Below, piece by piece: positions 8,596 to 16,612 of a DNA stretch of 33,864 nt (its first letter is position 1; the number at the start of each line of letters is the position of its first letter). Both the position numbers and the translations under genes were made by a program. Source of the stretch: Halioglobus sp. GTDB taxonomy: Bacteria; Pseudomonadota; Gammaproteobacteria; Pseudomonadales; Halieaceae. Below the pieces are notes generated by a model. It had not been told where the DNA came from, did no database searches, and saw only the letters and a program-made list of their open reading frames with translations. Location: the NCBI GenBank assembly GCA_028825045.1, contig JAPKAY010000042.1, positions 1 through 33,864 of the forward strand, given 5' to 3'.

Positions 8596-9819
8596 TCATA
8601 TAGAAAAATGGATAGCTTCGCCGTTGTTTGTCTCTGTGTAGTCATCAACATCTCTGTAGCGCCACCAGGAGTAACTAATAATTCCCAGAGCTAAGATCAC
8701 GGTGGCCTGGGCAACTTTAAACAAATCAATGTAGCTGAACCCAAGCGACAATAATACAGACATTGCATAGCTTCCCAGCGCCATACCCAAACCGAAGCCA
8801 AGCGCCATAAAACCCCAAAAGTGGGCGTGCCGAGACAGTCCAACTATTTCAAGCGTACGGATAGATGAAAGCGTAACAATCCCGAAAAGGGACACGCCAA
8901 TCAGAAATGAGGAGGCGGCGACAATGATAACCTCATCAAAGAGCAGGACCATGGCGATCGCAGCTCCACCCATACTATAGCTAATAAACAAGCTACCGCG
9001 AGTGCCCAATAAGCGGATTAACAAGCCCACATAAGTAGCGCCCACCGCGCATCCTAAACCGAGGATGCCAAAGAGTGAACTGCTGTCGCCAACACTGAGC
9101 CCCAAATCACGGTGCATGTAATCTGCCAGAAATAAAGTGTGGGGTACGACTGCAACGCTTATTAGCGTATAGGCAATCCCTATCCGCAGGACCAGACCTC
9201 TCCTCTTAGACTCAAGCGGTTGGATTGAATCCGGACTAGGTGTACGTTCATGAGGTGCCATTGAAACAAAAGGCCAAGCAACTACAGCAAGGAGCAGCGT
9301 AATCGACGCCTCCAACAGCCAGCCGCCACTAGGTCCATTAACGATAGAAAACGGCAGCACCAAACTGATAACGACGATTGCTATACCACCACCACTAATG
9401 GCAAACCCAACGCACATGCGTTTCGACCTGGCGCTGACGCTTCGCACTACTAAGGCCGTGGTGTGTATCATCAAAGCAGCGGAGGCAACGCCGTTAAGGA
9501 GACGCCCCACGGCGAGCCAAGCAAAGCCTAAGTTCCAGAAACACATGCCTAAGCCAATCACAGCGAGCAAAAGTGAAGCTCGCATCAGCAGACGGATACC
9601 AGTGATCCGGGGTAACCAGATTGCCATCGCGCAACCGAGGATGACTCCGAGGCCATTAAACGCTCCGAGGTAACCCGCTTCAGCCTTGCTGACCCAGTGC
9701 GCCTCTATCAGCGACGGCACTAAAGGTCCGTAGGCGAAACGAGCAAGGCAGATTGATATGGCAAACAAACAAAACCCAGAAACCGTTGCATAGACAGGGC
9801 CAGGCAGCGTTTTTTTCAT
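8596..9819 (-). CDS. MFS transporter, YbfB/YjiJ family
   Basis: A 407-residue, 12-helix major facilitator. The first helix, CLFAISICLARFAYGPLVPSL, carries the family's ARFAYGPLVP signature, followed by EAGYLGAFNGLGVILG, matching the YbfB/YjiJ family of uncharacterised inner-membrane permeases. A cytoplasmic loop with HERTPSPDSIQPLESKRR separates the two six-helix halves. The substrate is unknown. The frame ends in an Asp/Glu-rich tail. The neighbours give no hint of a substrate: the beta-barrel gene is convergent and the hydrolase gene is divergent across about 400 bases. Confidence 0.85.
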   Translation of the reverse strand: MKKTLPGPVYATVSGFCLFAISICLARFAYGPLVPSLIEAHWVSKAEAGYLGAFNGLGVILGCAMAIWLPRITGIRLLMRASLLLAVIGLGMCFWNLGFAWLAVGRLLNGVASAALMIHTTALVVRSVSARSKRMCVGFAISGGGIAIVVISLVLPFSIVNGPSGGWLLEASITLLLAVVAWPFVSMAPHERTPSPDSIQPLESKRRGLVLRIGIAYTLISVAVVPHTLFLADYMHRDLGLSVGDSSSLFGILGLGCAVGATYVGLLIRLLGTRGSLFISYSMGGAAIAMVLLFDEVIIVAASSFLIGVSLFGIVTLSSIRTLEIVGLSRHAHFWGFMALGFGLGMALGSYAMSVLLSLGFSYIDLFKVAQATVILALGIISYSWWRYRDVDDYTETNNGEAIHFSI

Positions 9820-10215
9820 CTCTGGGGCTGCTGAGGAAAGTATATAATCACCGGGTTAGTCATAGGTAAGCACCGTGGTATTGTGCGTGGGGTCCAGCGC
9901 AATCCCCGGAAGTGCAGCGCTCCGGCGTTTTACCTTGCCCGGATTAGCGAATTCCGCAAGTGAGGTCTCCTAGGATGTCCCAAACGAGTTGGGACCGCGC
10001 CTCGGATGGTAGTCTAGCCGATATTATTTTCGCTGCCCACCCCCCAGAGATCTAATAAATCTTTACATCGCCGCCCGCATCACGCTAAGGCTCGCCCCGT
10101 TTATTTCCCATCTCTACCGTTCTTCCAGTGCTCATAAATTGACTGCCAGTAGATTATTAGCAGTAGCTCACCGTGCAACTGCTGTACACTTGCCTTCTTT
10201 CAGCAGGAAACCATC
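9820..10215. promoter_or_regulatory. Divergent intergenic region, MFS / serine hydrolase
   Basis: About 395 bases without a gene, expected to hold promoters for both flanking genes. A perfect 7-bp inverted repeat, GTCCCAA (9977-9983) and TTGGGAC (9989-9995) with a five-base loop, stands out and could be a protein-binding site or RNA hairpin; no T-run follows. A TTGACT at 10139-10144 lacks a good -10 at the right distance. Confidence 0.35.
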
Positions 10216-11511
10216 GTGATGAGCAGCAGACCCCAAAAGCCCTACCGAATCGAAGGTACGATTGCCCCAGGTTTTGAATCTGTAAAATTATTGTACGACC
10301 ACAACATGCAGACTCTTGCAGAGCGCAGCACCCAGTTGTGTGTCTACCACGACGGCCAAAAGGTTGTAGACCTGTGGGCGACAGCTGAAGAGGGCAATAA
10401 TTTTTCTGGCGATACTTTGGTCAATGTTTTCAGCAGCGGCAAGAGCTTGGAAACTATTGCCATGGCATGGTTGGTTGGCAAAGACCTGTTGAGCTATAGC
10501 GCCAAGATAACGGAATATTGGCCAGAATTTGGCGCCAATGGAAAAGGTGATCTTACCGTTGCTGACCTTATGCGGCATGAAGCAGGCCTCGCCACTTTTA
10601 ATGTAAGCATCATTGGGGAACAACTGTTTACGGATAACATAAAACTCAACAAAGTCGGCAGCATTATCGAGGAGCAAACGCGATTATATAAGCACGGAAG
10701 CAGGAGAGAGTATCACGCCATCACCAGAGGCTGGATTGCGAACGAAGTGTTTAGACGCGTAGATCCCGCCAGGCGCACAATGGGTGAGTTTCTGGAAGAA
10801 GAGATCAGTACCCCGTTGGAGGTAGATGCCTTTATTGGCGTTAAGGAAGAGCAGCTGACAAGGAGAGAGAAGGTCTCAATGTTAGGTTTTCGCTTTCAGT
10901 TTCTGGAAAGCTTGAAGCCAAAATTTCTTGGCAGGCGGATAGAGCACAATATTTTTCAATTAATCGCGAAAATAGTCAGTTTAATCCCCGTCTTGCGCGG
11001 CGGTTCACGGTCGAAGCCTCCAGCCCCATTTAAAGGCATGAGAAAAGTAGAATTTTTTAACGAGCCGGTCATTGCGATGGGAGAAACCCCCTCAGCAAAT
11101 ACACATTCTACCGCAAGGGGCTTGGCGAAGATCGCCGCCATGATGGCAGCGCAAGGAAAATGGGATGGCAAAGACTACCTGACTGATGCCGCCTGGGCTG
11201 CCCTGCATGAAAACCCAGTCACTGCTGATATGGGTGGCATTATGACGACGAGCTTTACACAGGGCGGTGTAGCGCTATTTTCAGAGCCGGCTGCTGGCAG
11301 TAGCAAGCTTGTTTACGGGCTGAACGAAGGTCGAGCAGGCTTTTACGGCTGGATGGGCCTTGGCGGATCTCTATTCCAGTGGCACCCGGAACACAACATT
11401 GGCTTTGGCTATGTTCCCACATCCCTCAATGTGTTGGACTTGGTGAACGAGAGAGGCAAGGCCTATCAGGCTGAGGTGGTTCGTTGTATAAAAGCTTTGG
11501 CTGCGGCATAA
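10216..11511 (+). CDS. Serine hydrolase of the beta-lactamase (class C / EstB-like) family
   Basis: A 431-residue protein of the beta-lactamase/penicillin-binding-protein-like serine hydrolase family. SSGK at 73-76 is the SxxK catalytic motif (Ser73, Lys76); Tyr166 in REYHAIT is the candidate tyrosine base in place of YxN; GWMGLGGSLFQWHPE near the C-terminus fits the third motif region. There is no signal peptide, so it is probably a cytoplasmic esterase or amidase rather than an antibiotic-resistance enzyme. AGGA at 10205-10208 can serve either GTG 10216 or ATG 10219; the difference is one residue. It is convergent with the LLM oxidoreductase gene, 13 bases between stops. Substrate unknown. 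Confidence 0.85.
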   Translation: MMSSRPQKPYRIEGTIAPGFESVKLLYDHNMQTLAERSTQLCVYHDGQKVVDLWATAEEGNNFSGDTLVNVFSSGKSLETIAMAWLVGKDLLSYSAKITEYWPEFGANGKGDLTVADLMRHEAGLATFNVSIIGEQLFTDNIKLNKVGSIIEEQTRLYKHGSRREYHAITRGWIANEVFRRVDPARRTMGEFLEEEISTPLEVDAFIGVKEEQLTRREKVSMLGFRFQFLESLKPKFLGRRIEHNIFQLIAKIVSLIPVLRGGSRSKPPAPFKGMRKVEFFNEPVIAMGETPSANTHSTARGLAKIAAMMAAQGKWDGKDYLTDAAWAALHENPVTADMGGIMTTSFTQGGVALFSEPAAGSSKLVYGLNEGRAGFYGWMGLGGSLFQWHPEHNIGFGYVPTSLNVLDLVNERGKAYQAEVVRCIKALAAA

Positions 11512-11524
11512 CGCAAGGCCACCG

Positions 11525-12526
11525 TTAACGAAACTGAAAGTTAGCCGGGGTAAAGGCGTTATAGGTTCGCTCCATATCTTCAGGTGTCGCTGCCATGGGT
11601 GCAATAATGCTGGTGTCCACCCCACCGTCTGCATCCGCCTGAATACGCTGCTGAATTTCCTGTTCCGTGCCGATGATGGCAATTTCATCTATCAGTTCGT
11701 CGGTCAGAGCAGCTGCGGTTTTCTCCCTATCCTTTTCTGCCCAACCTTCAGCGATGGTGTTGGCAGCATCCTCGTACCCCGCCCAGGCTAAAAACTTGTT
11801 GTACACGGGGGTGGCATAATAGGGGCCAAATGCCGCGCGGAAAATTGCGCGGCCATAGTCTTTGTCATCCGTACAGAGCACCATTGCGCGATTAACCACT
11901 TCAATATCTTCCCAGTTTTTACCCGCTTTCTCCGCGCCGCGTTTTGCGGCTTCTATCATTTTGGGCAGCGCGCCCTGTGGCCAGAGGTTGAAGATAACGC
12001 CGTCGCCTACTTCGGCAGCCATCTCGATCATCTTGGGACGCAACGCGCCTATATAAACAGGGGGAGGATTGACTGCTGGTGCTTGCCGGTATCCCCGGCT
12101 GTAAAGCGTTTTACCTTTGAAGTTGGTCTTTTCTCCAGAGAGCATGACCTTGACTAATTGTGCTGTTTCTTTCACGCGAGTGAGTGGTTGATCCAGGGGG
12201 ATGCCGTTCCACTGCCCCATAATAGTCTGGCTTGAGGAGCCAAGTCCCATTATGAAGCGACCGGGTATGACCTGACTGATCACATTTGCCGATGCTGCTA
12301 ATACTGACGGGCTTCGCGTATAGACGGGAGTCACCGCCACTCCAATACGAATGTTGTTGGTGTGGTGCCCCACGGCTGCTATCTGTGTGAGGGTGTCCGG
12401 CGCACCTGAATCACTGAACCAGGCGTCCGTGATGTCGTTGTCCTCAGCCCACTTCAAGCGAGCGATGGTATCGGAAATCTGGGGGCCTTCTGGCAGCGTG
12501 ACGGCTATTCGTTTCTTCAGTGACAT
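11525..12526 (-). CDS. LLM-class (luciferase-like, F420/FMN-dependent) oxidoreductase
   Basis: A 333-residue luciferase-like monooxygenase-family protein with a TIM-barrel fold. Recognisable parts are WAEDNDITDAWFSDSG, TQIAAVGHHTNNIRIGVAV, the family motif PGRFIMGLGSSS, PPVYIGALRPKMIEMAAEVG and GDGVIFNLWP, which match the F420-dependent tetrahydromethanopterin-reductase-like branch. ATG 12526 follows GGAGAG by about six bases; a TTG three bases upstream is less likely. Whether it uses F420 or FMN cannot be read from the sequence. A second, clearly different LLM protein lies at 29274-30290. The natural substrate is unknown. Confidence 0.88.
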   Translation of the reverse strand: MSLKKRIAVTLPEGPQISDTIARLKWAEDNDITDAWFSDSGAPDTLTQIAAVGHHTNNIRIGVAVTPVYTRSPSVLAASANVISQVIPGRFIMGLGSSSQTIMGQWNGIPLDQPLTRVKETAQLVKVMLSGEKTNFKGKTLYSRGYRQAPAVNPPPVYIGALRPKMIEMAAEVGDGVIFNLWPQGALPKMIEAAKRGAEKAGKNWEDIEVVNRAMVLCTDDKDYGRAIFRAAFGPYYATPVYNKFLAWAGYEDAANTIAEGWAEKDREKTAAALTDELIDEIAIIGTEQEIQQRIQADADGGVDTSIIAPMAATPEDMERTYNAFTPANFQFR

Positions 12527-12873
12527 CAATCTCTCCGCGATTCTTTTCGATGTATTTCACAATTAGTGCTGGAGCGTTCTGATACAGTTACTCGACCAGA
12601 CTACATGAATCTTCCACCATGCCTCAAGCGACCGCCCTACTCCATCCCGCAAACCCACTAACCCTAAGTTTCCGATAGTGTGCAGCCCTGAACAGATGCC
12701 TGCCAGGATTGAATCGTCTGTGGAGCGCCGCATCGACACCCGCGAATCGCTGGCGTAGGTCGGGATTCATCCAACAATTCCACCCATATCGGCAGGCTAC
12801 CTTGCAGGTAACTGGCCACTATTGCGGGAAGACGGTTGTCCATGCGAAACTCCACGGATTGGAGGGTATCTGC
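12527..12873. other. Intergenic stretch, no gene recognised
   Basis: About 345 bases between the LLM gene (minus) and a small membrane peptide gene (plus). Frames that cross it lack ribosome sites and family features. I see no clear terminator or promoter. Confidence 0.4.
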
Positions 12874-12963
12874 ATGTCATCTCTTAAGTATATGGTCGTA
12901 TTAATGTTGGTGCCCATTATCACCTTATTGATCTGCTGGCTTTTTTGGTCGGGGCTCATTTAG
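12874..12963 (+). CDS. 29-residue single-helix membrane peptide
   Basis: A short frame, MSSLKYMVVLMLVPIITLLI and nine more residues, preceded by GGAGGG with eight bases to the ATG, which is a good Shine-Dalgarno and the reason for this start rather than the longer frame from 12709. The peptide is one hydrophobic helix with a basic N-terminal end, typical of small membrane proteins. It ends 18 bases before the next membrane protein gene and may be a leader or partner for it. No family is recognised. Confidence 0.5.
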   Translation: MSSLKYMVVLMLVPIITLLICWLFWSGLI

Positions 12964-12981
12964 CGCTCGAACAAGGCATAG

Positions 12982-13431
12982 GTGGGACATGACGCGAGTG
13001 AGGTCAGAAAAGAAAAAATGAGTGCTCTACTTGACGCCATGAATGCCCTACAAGCTGAAGCCGCCACTTATTCCCAAGGTCTCCAGGTTTGGATGAGAAT
13101 AATGGCAGTTTCTTACTTTGCGGGCATAGTCTTTGTTCCGTGGAGGCGCGAGGCACTGTGGATCGTTTTGATGGCTGCTTTCACCTTTGTATTGCTTGTT
13201 ATAGGCAAAATGCTCGAGCCAACGTTGACTCGCGTGTTTCTTGGTAGCGTCGTCCACCTTATTCTCTGGCCTTGGATACTCTTGCTACTGTGGTCCCCTG
13301 CAGCTCGCATTCAACGTCGAGCTGATGATTCCCAGGGATTGTGGCGCTACGTCTTCCCAGCTTGGCTGGTTTGGGTGACGGCTCTCATTGTGATTTCTCT
13401 GGTCTTTGATGCAAAATACCTACTGTCGTAG
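12982..13431 (+). CDS. Hypothetical four-helix membrane protein
   Basis: A 149-residue protein with an amphipathic N-terminal part (MSALLDAMNALQAEAATYSQG) and four hydrophobic segments: MAVSYFAGIVFVPW, ALWIVLMAAFTFVLLVIG, GSVVHLILWPWILLLLW and YVFPAWLVWVTALIVISLVF. The GTG at 12982 follows AAGG by five bases; an in-frame ATG at 13018 is an alternative. It lies just after a 29-residue membrane peptide in the same direction. I recognise no characterised family, and nothing in the neighbourhood suggests a role. Confidence 0.65.
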   Translation: MGHDASEVRKEKMSALLDAMNALQAEAATYSQGLQVWMRIMAVSYFAGIVFVPWRREALWIVLMAAFTFVLLVIGKMLEPTLTRVFLGSVVHLILWPWILLLLWSPAARIQRRADDSQGLWRYVFPAWLVWVTALIVISLVFDAKYLLS

Positions 13432-13454
13432 ACCGGAATGGTCAACGTCATAGT

Positions 13455-13483
13455 GGGGCGACTGTCTCTAAAAAGAGTGCCCC
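13455..13483. terminator. Possible bidirectional terminator hairpin
   Basis: GGGGC-g-ACT (13455-13463) can pair with AGTGCCCC (13476-13483) with one bulged base and a 12-base loop. It lies between convergent genes (membrane protein ending 13431, PAS gene ending 13576). No strong T-tract follows on either strand, so it is a weak intrinsic terminator candidate. Confidence 0.35.
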
Positions 13484-13575
13484 GTCGTACCAGTCAGCCT
13501 CTGGATCGCGACTCACTCGGTCTGAACTGGGCGCTAGCCATACCTCCTGCGGCGCAGCGACCCATATTCTAAAGA

Positions 13576-13974
13576 TCAAATAACGGAGCCTTCCCGTTGG
13601 ATAGCAAGCCATGCTTCAACCTTTCCTCCGACTCTGATCGGCAGTACTCTCCAGTACATAATAAAAGGGGTTCCATCTTTCTTGTAGTTAATGGCTTTCC
13701 CTTCGAATTTGCCACCCGATTTGAGCGCTATGGCAAGGCGACTGATCACTTTTTTGTCAGTACCCACCCCTTGAAGAATCCGCGGAGATTTTCCTATGAC
13801 CTCGGAAGGAAGGTGTCCGGTCAATTTTTTGAACGCCTTATTCGCGTAGGTAATTTTTCCACCGGCCGTCGCATCGGTTATTAAGATTGAGTCGAAGCTA
13901 TTGGCCGCGAGCACCTTCAACAGTGTCAGGCTAGTTTCGGTGTTGCCAAGAGATGTCTCGATTGCAGATTCCAC
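13576..13974 (-). CDS. Stand-alone PAS domain protein, LOV-like but lacking the photoactive cysteine
   Basis: Essentially one PAS domain: SFDSILITDATAGGKITYAN, KAFKKLTGHLPSEVIGKSPR, ILQGVGTDK, and the C-terminal strands NYKKDGTPFIMYWRVLPI and AWLAIQREG. The GKSPRILQG segment aligns with GRNCRFLQG of LOV photosensors, but Pro replaces the flavin-binding Cys, so it should not be a photoactive LOV domain. GTG 13974 after AGGG with six bases spacing is the best-supported start (132 residues); the frame continues to a GTG at 14037 without a ribosome site. No output domain is attached, so it probably works through a protein partner. Ligand unknown. Confidence 0.75.
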   Translation of the reverse strand: MESAIETSLGNTETSLTLLKVLAANSFDSILITDATAGGKITYANKAFKKLTGHLPSEVIGKSPRILQGVGTDKKVISRLAIALKSGGKFEGKAINYKKDGTPFIMYWRVLPIRVGGKVEAWLAIQREGSVI

Positions 13975-14263
13975 TTTTTTCCCTTTTTTGATGTGTTTTG
14001 ATCTTTTAATTACGCAGCCAGGGCTTGTTCGGATCACTGTGCAATAAAGAGCTAACTCGGTATCGACACGTTAAGTGCTGCGCATCGCAGTGACTTTAGT
14101 AGTGGGAATATGCAAATGTTTTACCTAAGAGAATTTAATTTATCACCGGATTGATCAAATACAGATTAAGGGCTTTAGCGCTCACATAACGCACTGTTAA
14201 CCGCGATGGTGATGTCGTAAAAAGTTGCGCGGATGACTCACGGGCTTGCGCTCAGCGAGAAAC
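13975..14263. other. Divergent intergenic region, PAS gene / gal operon
   Basis: AT-rich sequence between the PAS gene and the gal promoter. Apart from the gal promoter and operator listed separately just downstream, I see no gene. Promoters for the PAS gene are expected here but I cannot place them. Confidence 0.4.
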
Positions 14264-14292
14264 TTGACACCCTATGGGTAAACGTTTACTTT
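14264..14292 (+). promoter_or_regulatory. Sigma70-type promoter of the galactose operon
   Basis: A perfect -35 hexamer, TTGACA (14264-14269), a 17-base spacer and a -10-like TACTTT (14287-14292). Transcription would begin near 14299, about 26 bases before the galT ATG at 14325. This placement excludes the upstream in-frame ATG at 14274 as the galT start, because it lies inside the promoter. A 12-base palindrome overlaps the spacer and -10. Confidence 0.65.
14278..14289. promoter_or_regulatory. GalR/LacI-family operator-like palindrome
   Basis: GTAAACGTTTAC is a perfect 12-base palindrome with the central CG typical of LacI/GalR-family sites, and it matches the core of the GalR consensus (TGTAANCGNTTACA). 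It covers the end of the promoter spacer and the first bases of the -10, a classic repressor position. The regulator gene is not in the window; I found no second copy in front of the symporter or galM genes. Confidence 0.7.
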
Positions 14293-14324
14293 TTAGCTGT
14301 TCAATATCCTCTCCGAGACGGGCT

Positions 14325-15413
14325 ATGAGCCAGTTTAAGCCCAACAACCATCCCCATCGTCGCTACAATCCACTAACCCAAGAATGGGTGCTAGTTTCAC
14401 CGCAGCGGGCCAAACGACCCTGGCAAGGCCGGGTCGAGCCCTTGGATGAGCAAACGCTACCTGCGCATGATCCGAACTGTTATCTGTGCGCCGGCAACAC
14501 TCGCGTCAGTGGTGAGCGCAACCCCGCATACCAGGGTCCATACGTGTTCAAGAACGATTTTGCTGCGTTGATGGACGATGTCCCTACTTACGAACAGACA
14601 GATAGCCAGACCGATAACTTGTTCCGCAGTGAATGTGTAGCAGGCACCAGTCGCGTCATTTGCTTTTCTGAGCAGCACAACCGAACCCTTCCTGAACTGG
14701 GCGAGGAGTCGATAGCTGCAGTAATAGAAGTCTGGTGTCAGCAATACCGTGAACTGGGGCAGCGTTTCCCCTGGGTTCAAGTGTTCGAAAACAAGGGTGC
14801 CATCAATGGCTGTTCTAATCCTCATCCCCATGGGCAGCTCTGGGCCTGCAGCACCCTGCCGACATTGCCTGCGTGTGAGGATCGTACGCAACGGGACTAC
14901 TTTGAGAACCATCAGCAGTCGATGTTGCTGGCCTATGCCCAACGAGAATGTGAAGCTCAGCAGCGAGTAATTTGCCAGAACGATAACTGGGTAGCCGTGG
15001 TACCGTATTGGGCGAGTTGGCCTTTTGAAACTCTGCTACTGCCTATAGCAGCAGTCGCGCAAATGACCGATCTTGACGGCGCCCAAAAAGCCTCGCTAGC
15101 ATCAATTCTAAAAGTCTTAACCACCAAGTACGATAATCTTTTTCAAACCTCGTTTCCATACAGCATGGGTTGGCATGGAGCTCCTTTTGTTCCGAACAAT
15201 AACCACATCAAAAGCACAAAAGGCGACCAGCGGCATTGGCAATTACACGCTCACTTTTACCCTCCACTCTTACGCTCGGCCACAGTAAGAAAATTCATGG
15301 TCGGCTACGAAATGCTGTGCGAAGCGCAGCGTGACTTAACTCCAGAAGAAGCGGCCGAGCGTTTGCGCAGCTTGCCTGATCGCCACTACAAATCAGTAGG
15401 AAAACCCGGTTGA
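14325..15413 (+). CDS. galT: Galactose-1-phosphate uridylyltransferase
   Basis: GalT transfers UMP from UDP-glucose to galactose-1-phosphate (Leloir pathway, cytoplasm). The active-site motif NPHPHGQLW with the nucleophilic His is intact, as are RRYNPLTQEWVLVSPQRAKR near the N-terminus, the zinc-ligand region CYLCAGN and the C-terminal His-rich HWQLHAHFYPP. From ATG 14325 (MSQFKPNNH) the protein is 362 residues, close to the usual 350. An in-frame ATG at 14274 lies within the promoter and adds a non-conserved extension, so I rejected it. The stop overlaps the galK ATG by one base (TGATG), indicating translational coupling. First gene of the operon. Confidence 0.95.
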   Translation: MSQFKPNNHPHRRYNPLTQEWVLVSPQRAKRPWQGRVEPLDEQTLPAHDPNCYLCAGNTRVSGERNPAYQGPYVFKNDFAALMDDVPTYEQTDSQTDNLFRSECVAGTSRVICFSEQHNRTLPELGEESIAAVIEVWCQQYRELGQRFPWVQVFENKGAINGCSNPHPHGQLWACSTLPTLPACEDRTQRDYFENHQQSMLLAYAQRECEAQQRVICQNDNWVAVVPYWASWPFETLLLPIAAVAQMTDLDGAQKASLASILKVLTTKYDNLFQTSFPYSMGWHGAPFVPNNNHIKSTKGDQRHWQLHAHFYPPLLRSATVRKFMVGYEMLCEAQRDLTPEEAAERLRSLPDRHYKSVGKPG

Positions 15414-16558
15414 TGTTGGATAAATTAGCGCTGACTTTTGCTGCAACCTATGGCCATAACGCGAAGCAGATAGTGCGCGCGCCCGGACGGGTAAATCTCA
15501 TTGGCGAGCACACTGATTATAACGAAGGTTTTGTGTTGCCCTGCGCTATTGAATATCACACCCTGGTGGCCGTTTCGCCTCGAGATGATAACGCAGTACA
15601 TACGCTGGCGCTGGATTGTGACGGCGAGACCGATCAGTTCTTCCTTGATCAGCCCATTGAATTTTTTAAGGAAAAAATGTGGGCTAATTATGTACGCGGC
15701 GTCGCATCAGAAATGCTGGCTAGAGGCCTGGCCATCACCGGTTGTAATATCGCCATCACAGGCGATGTTCCACAGGGCGCAGGTTTGAGTTCATCCGCTG
15801 CTTTAGAGGTCGCGGTGGGCAGGGCTTTTGCCAGTAATGCTAATATCCGATTGAGTGGCCTGGAACTGGCTAAAATTGGTCAGGATGCTGAAAATAATTT
15901 TGTCGGTTGCAACTGTGGCATTATGGATCAACTAGTCTCTGCCTGCGGTCAGGCGGGCCATGCCCTTGGCATAGATTGTCGAGACTATACCTTTTTGCAA
16001 GTACCTGTCCCTGATGATCTCGCGATTGTGATGATTAATACCAATGTGAAACGCGGCCTCATAGATAGCGAATACAATACCCGGCGACAGCAGTGTGAGG
16101 CAGCCGCGCAGTATTTTTCCGTACCTGCATTGCGCGATGTAAGCCTGGATCTATTCAATCGGGAAAGGCACGCATTACCTCCACTGTTAGCGAAGCGCGC
16201 CCAACATATACTGGAAGAAAATGAGCGCACTTTGCAGGCCTATGAAGCGCTAGAGGCTTATGACCTCCCACGCCTAAGTCAGTTGATGGCGGCCAGCCAT
16301 CGGTCAATGAAAGATCTGTTTGAAATTACTACTCCCGAGGTCGACTTCCTGGTCGACGCCATCAGCCATGTGCTGGGTGATCAGGCTGGCGTGCGTATGA
16401 CAGGGGGAGGCTTCGGTGGCTGCGTGGTGGTATTGGCGCCTGGTGCTCGCGTTAATGATGTTATTCAAACGGTAAAGAATTGCTATTTTGCCGAGACTGG
16501 AATCAAAGAAACAATTTATCTCACCAAACCCTGCGCAGGAGAAAGTCGTATTGGGTAG
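15413..16558 (+). CDS. galK: Galactokinase
   Basis: A 381-residue GHMP-family kinase that makes galactose-1-phosphate from alpha-galactose and ATP. It contains the galactokinase signature APGRVNLIGEHTDYN (residues about 23-37), the ATP-binding glycine/serine motif PQGAGLSSSAALEVA and the third GHMP motif RMTGGGFGGCVV. The catalytic Asp region CGIMDQL is intact. ATG 15413 is used because it overlaps the galT stop; the TTG at 15410 adds only one residue. Second gene of the gal operon; it is followed after 54 bases by the symporter gene, with a small hairpin over its stop codon. Confidence 0.96.
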   Translation: MLDKLALTFAATYGHNAKQIVRAPGRVNLIGEHTDYNEGFVLPCAIEYHTLVAVSPRDDNAVHTLALDCDGETDQFFLDQPIEFFKEKMWANYVRGVASEMLARGLAITGCNIAITGDVPQGAGLSSSAALEVAVGRAFASNANIRLSGLELAKIGQDAENNFVGCNCGIMDQLVSACGQAGHALGIDCRDYTFLQVPVPDDLAIVMINTNVKRGLIDSEYNTRRQQCEAAAQYFSVPALRDVSLDLFNRERHALPPLLAKRAQHILEENERTLQAYEALEAYDLPRLSQLMAASHRSMKDLFEITTPEVDFLVDAISHVLGDQAGVRMTGGGFGGCVVVLAPGARVNDVIQTVKNCYFAETGIKETIYLTKPCAGESRIG

Positions 16559-16573
16559 TTCAAAAAAGAACTA
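16556..16573 (+). other. Small hairpin at the galK stop
   Basis: TAGTTC (16556-16561), a six-A loop and GAACTA (16568-16573) form a perfect 6-bp stem starting at the galK stop codon. It could stabilise or process the galK-symporter message. It has no terminator T-run, so read-through is expected. Confidence 0.4.
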
Positions 16574-16612
16574 TCAGTAGCAATATTTCAAAAATAAATA
16601 ACGAGTCTGATT

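Noticed and set aside
10216..11511. Antibiotic-resistance beta-lactamase
   Set aside because: There is no signal peptide and the YxN motif is altered; a cytoplasmic esterase-like enzyme is more likely.
14274..14324. Upstream in-frame ATG for galT
   Set aside because: It lies between the -35 and -10 of the promoter and adds residues not found in GalT proteins.
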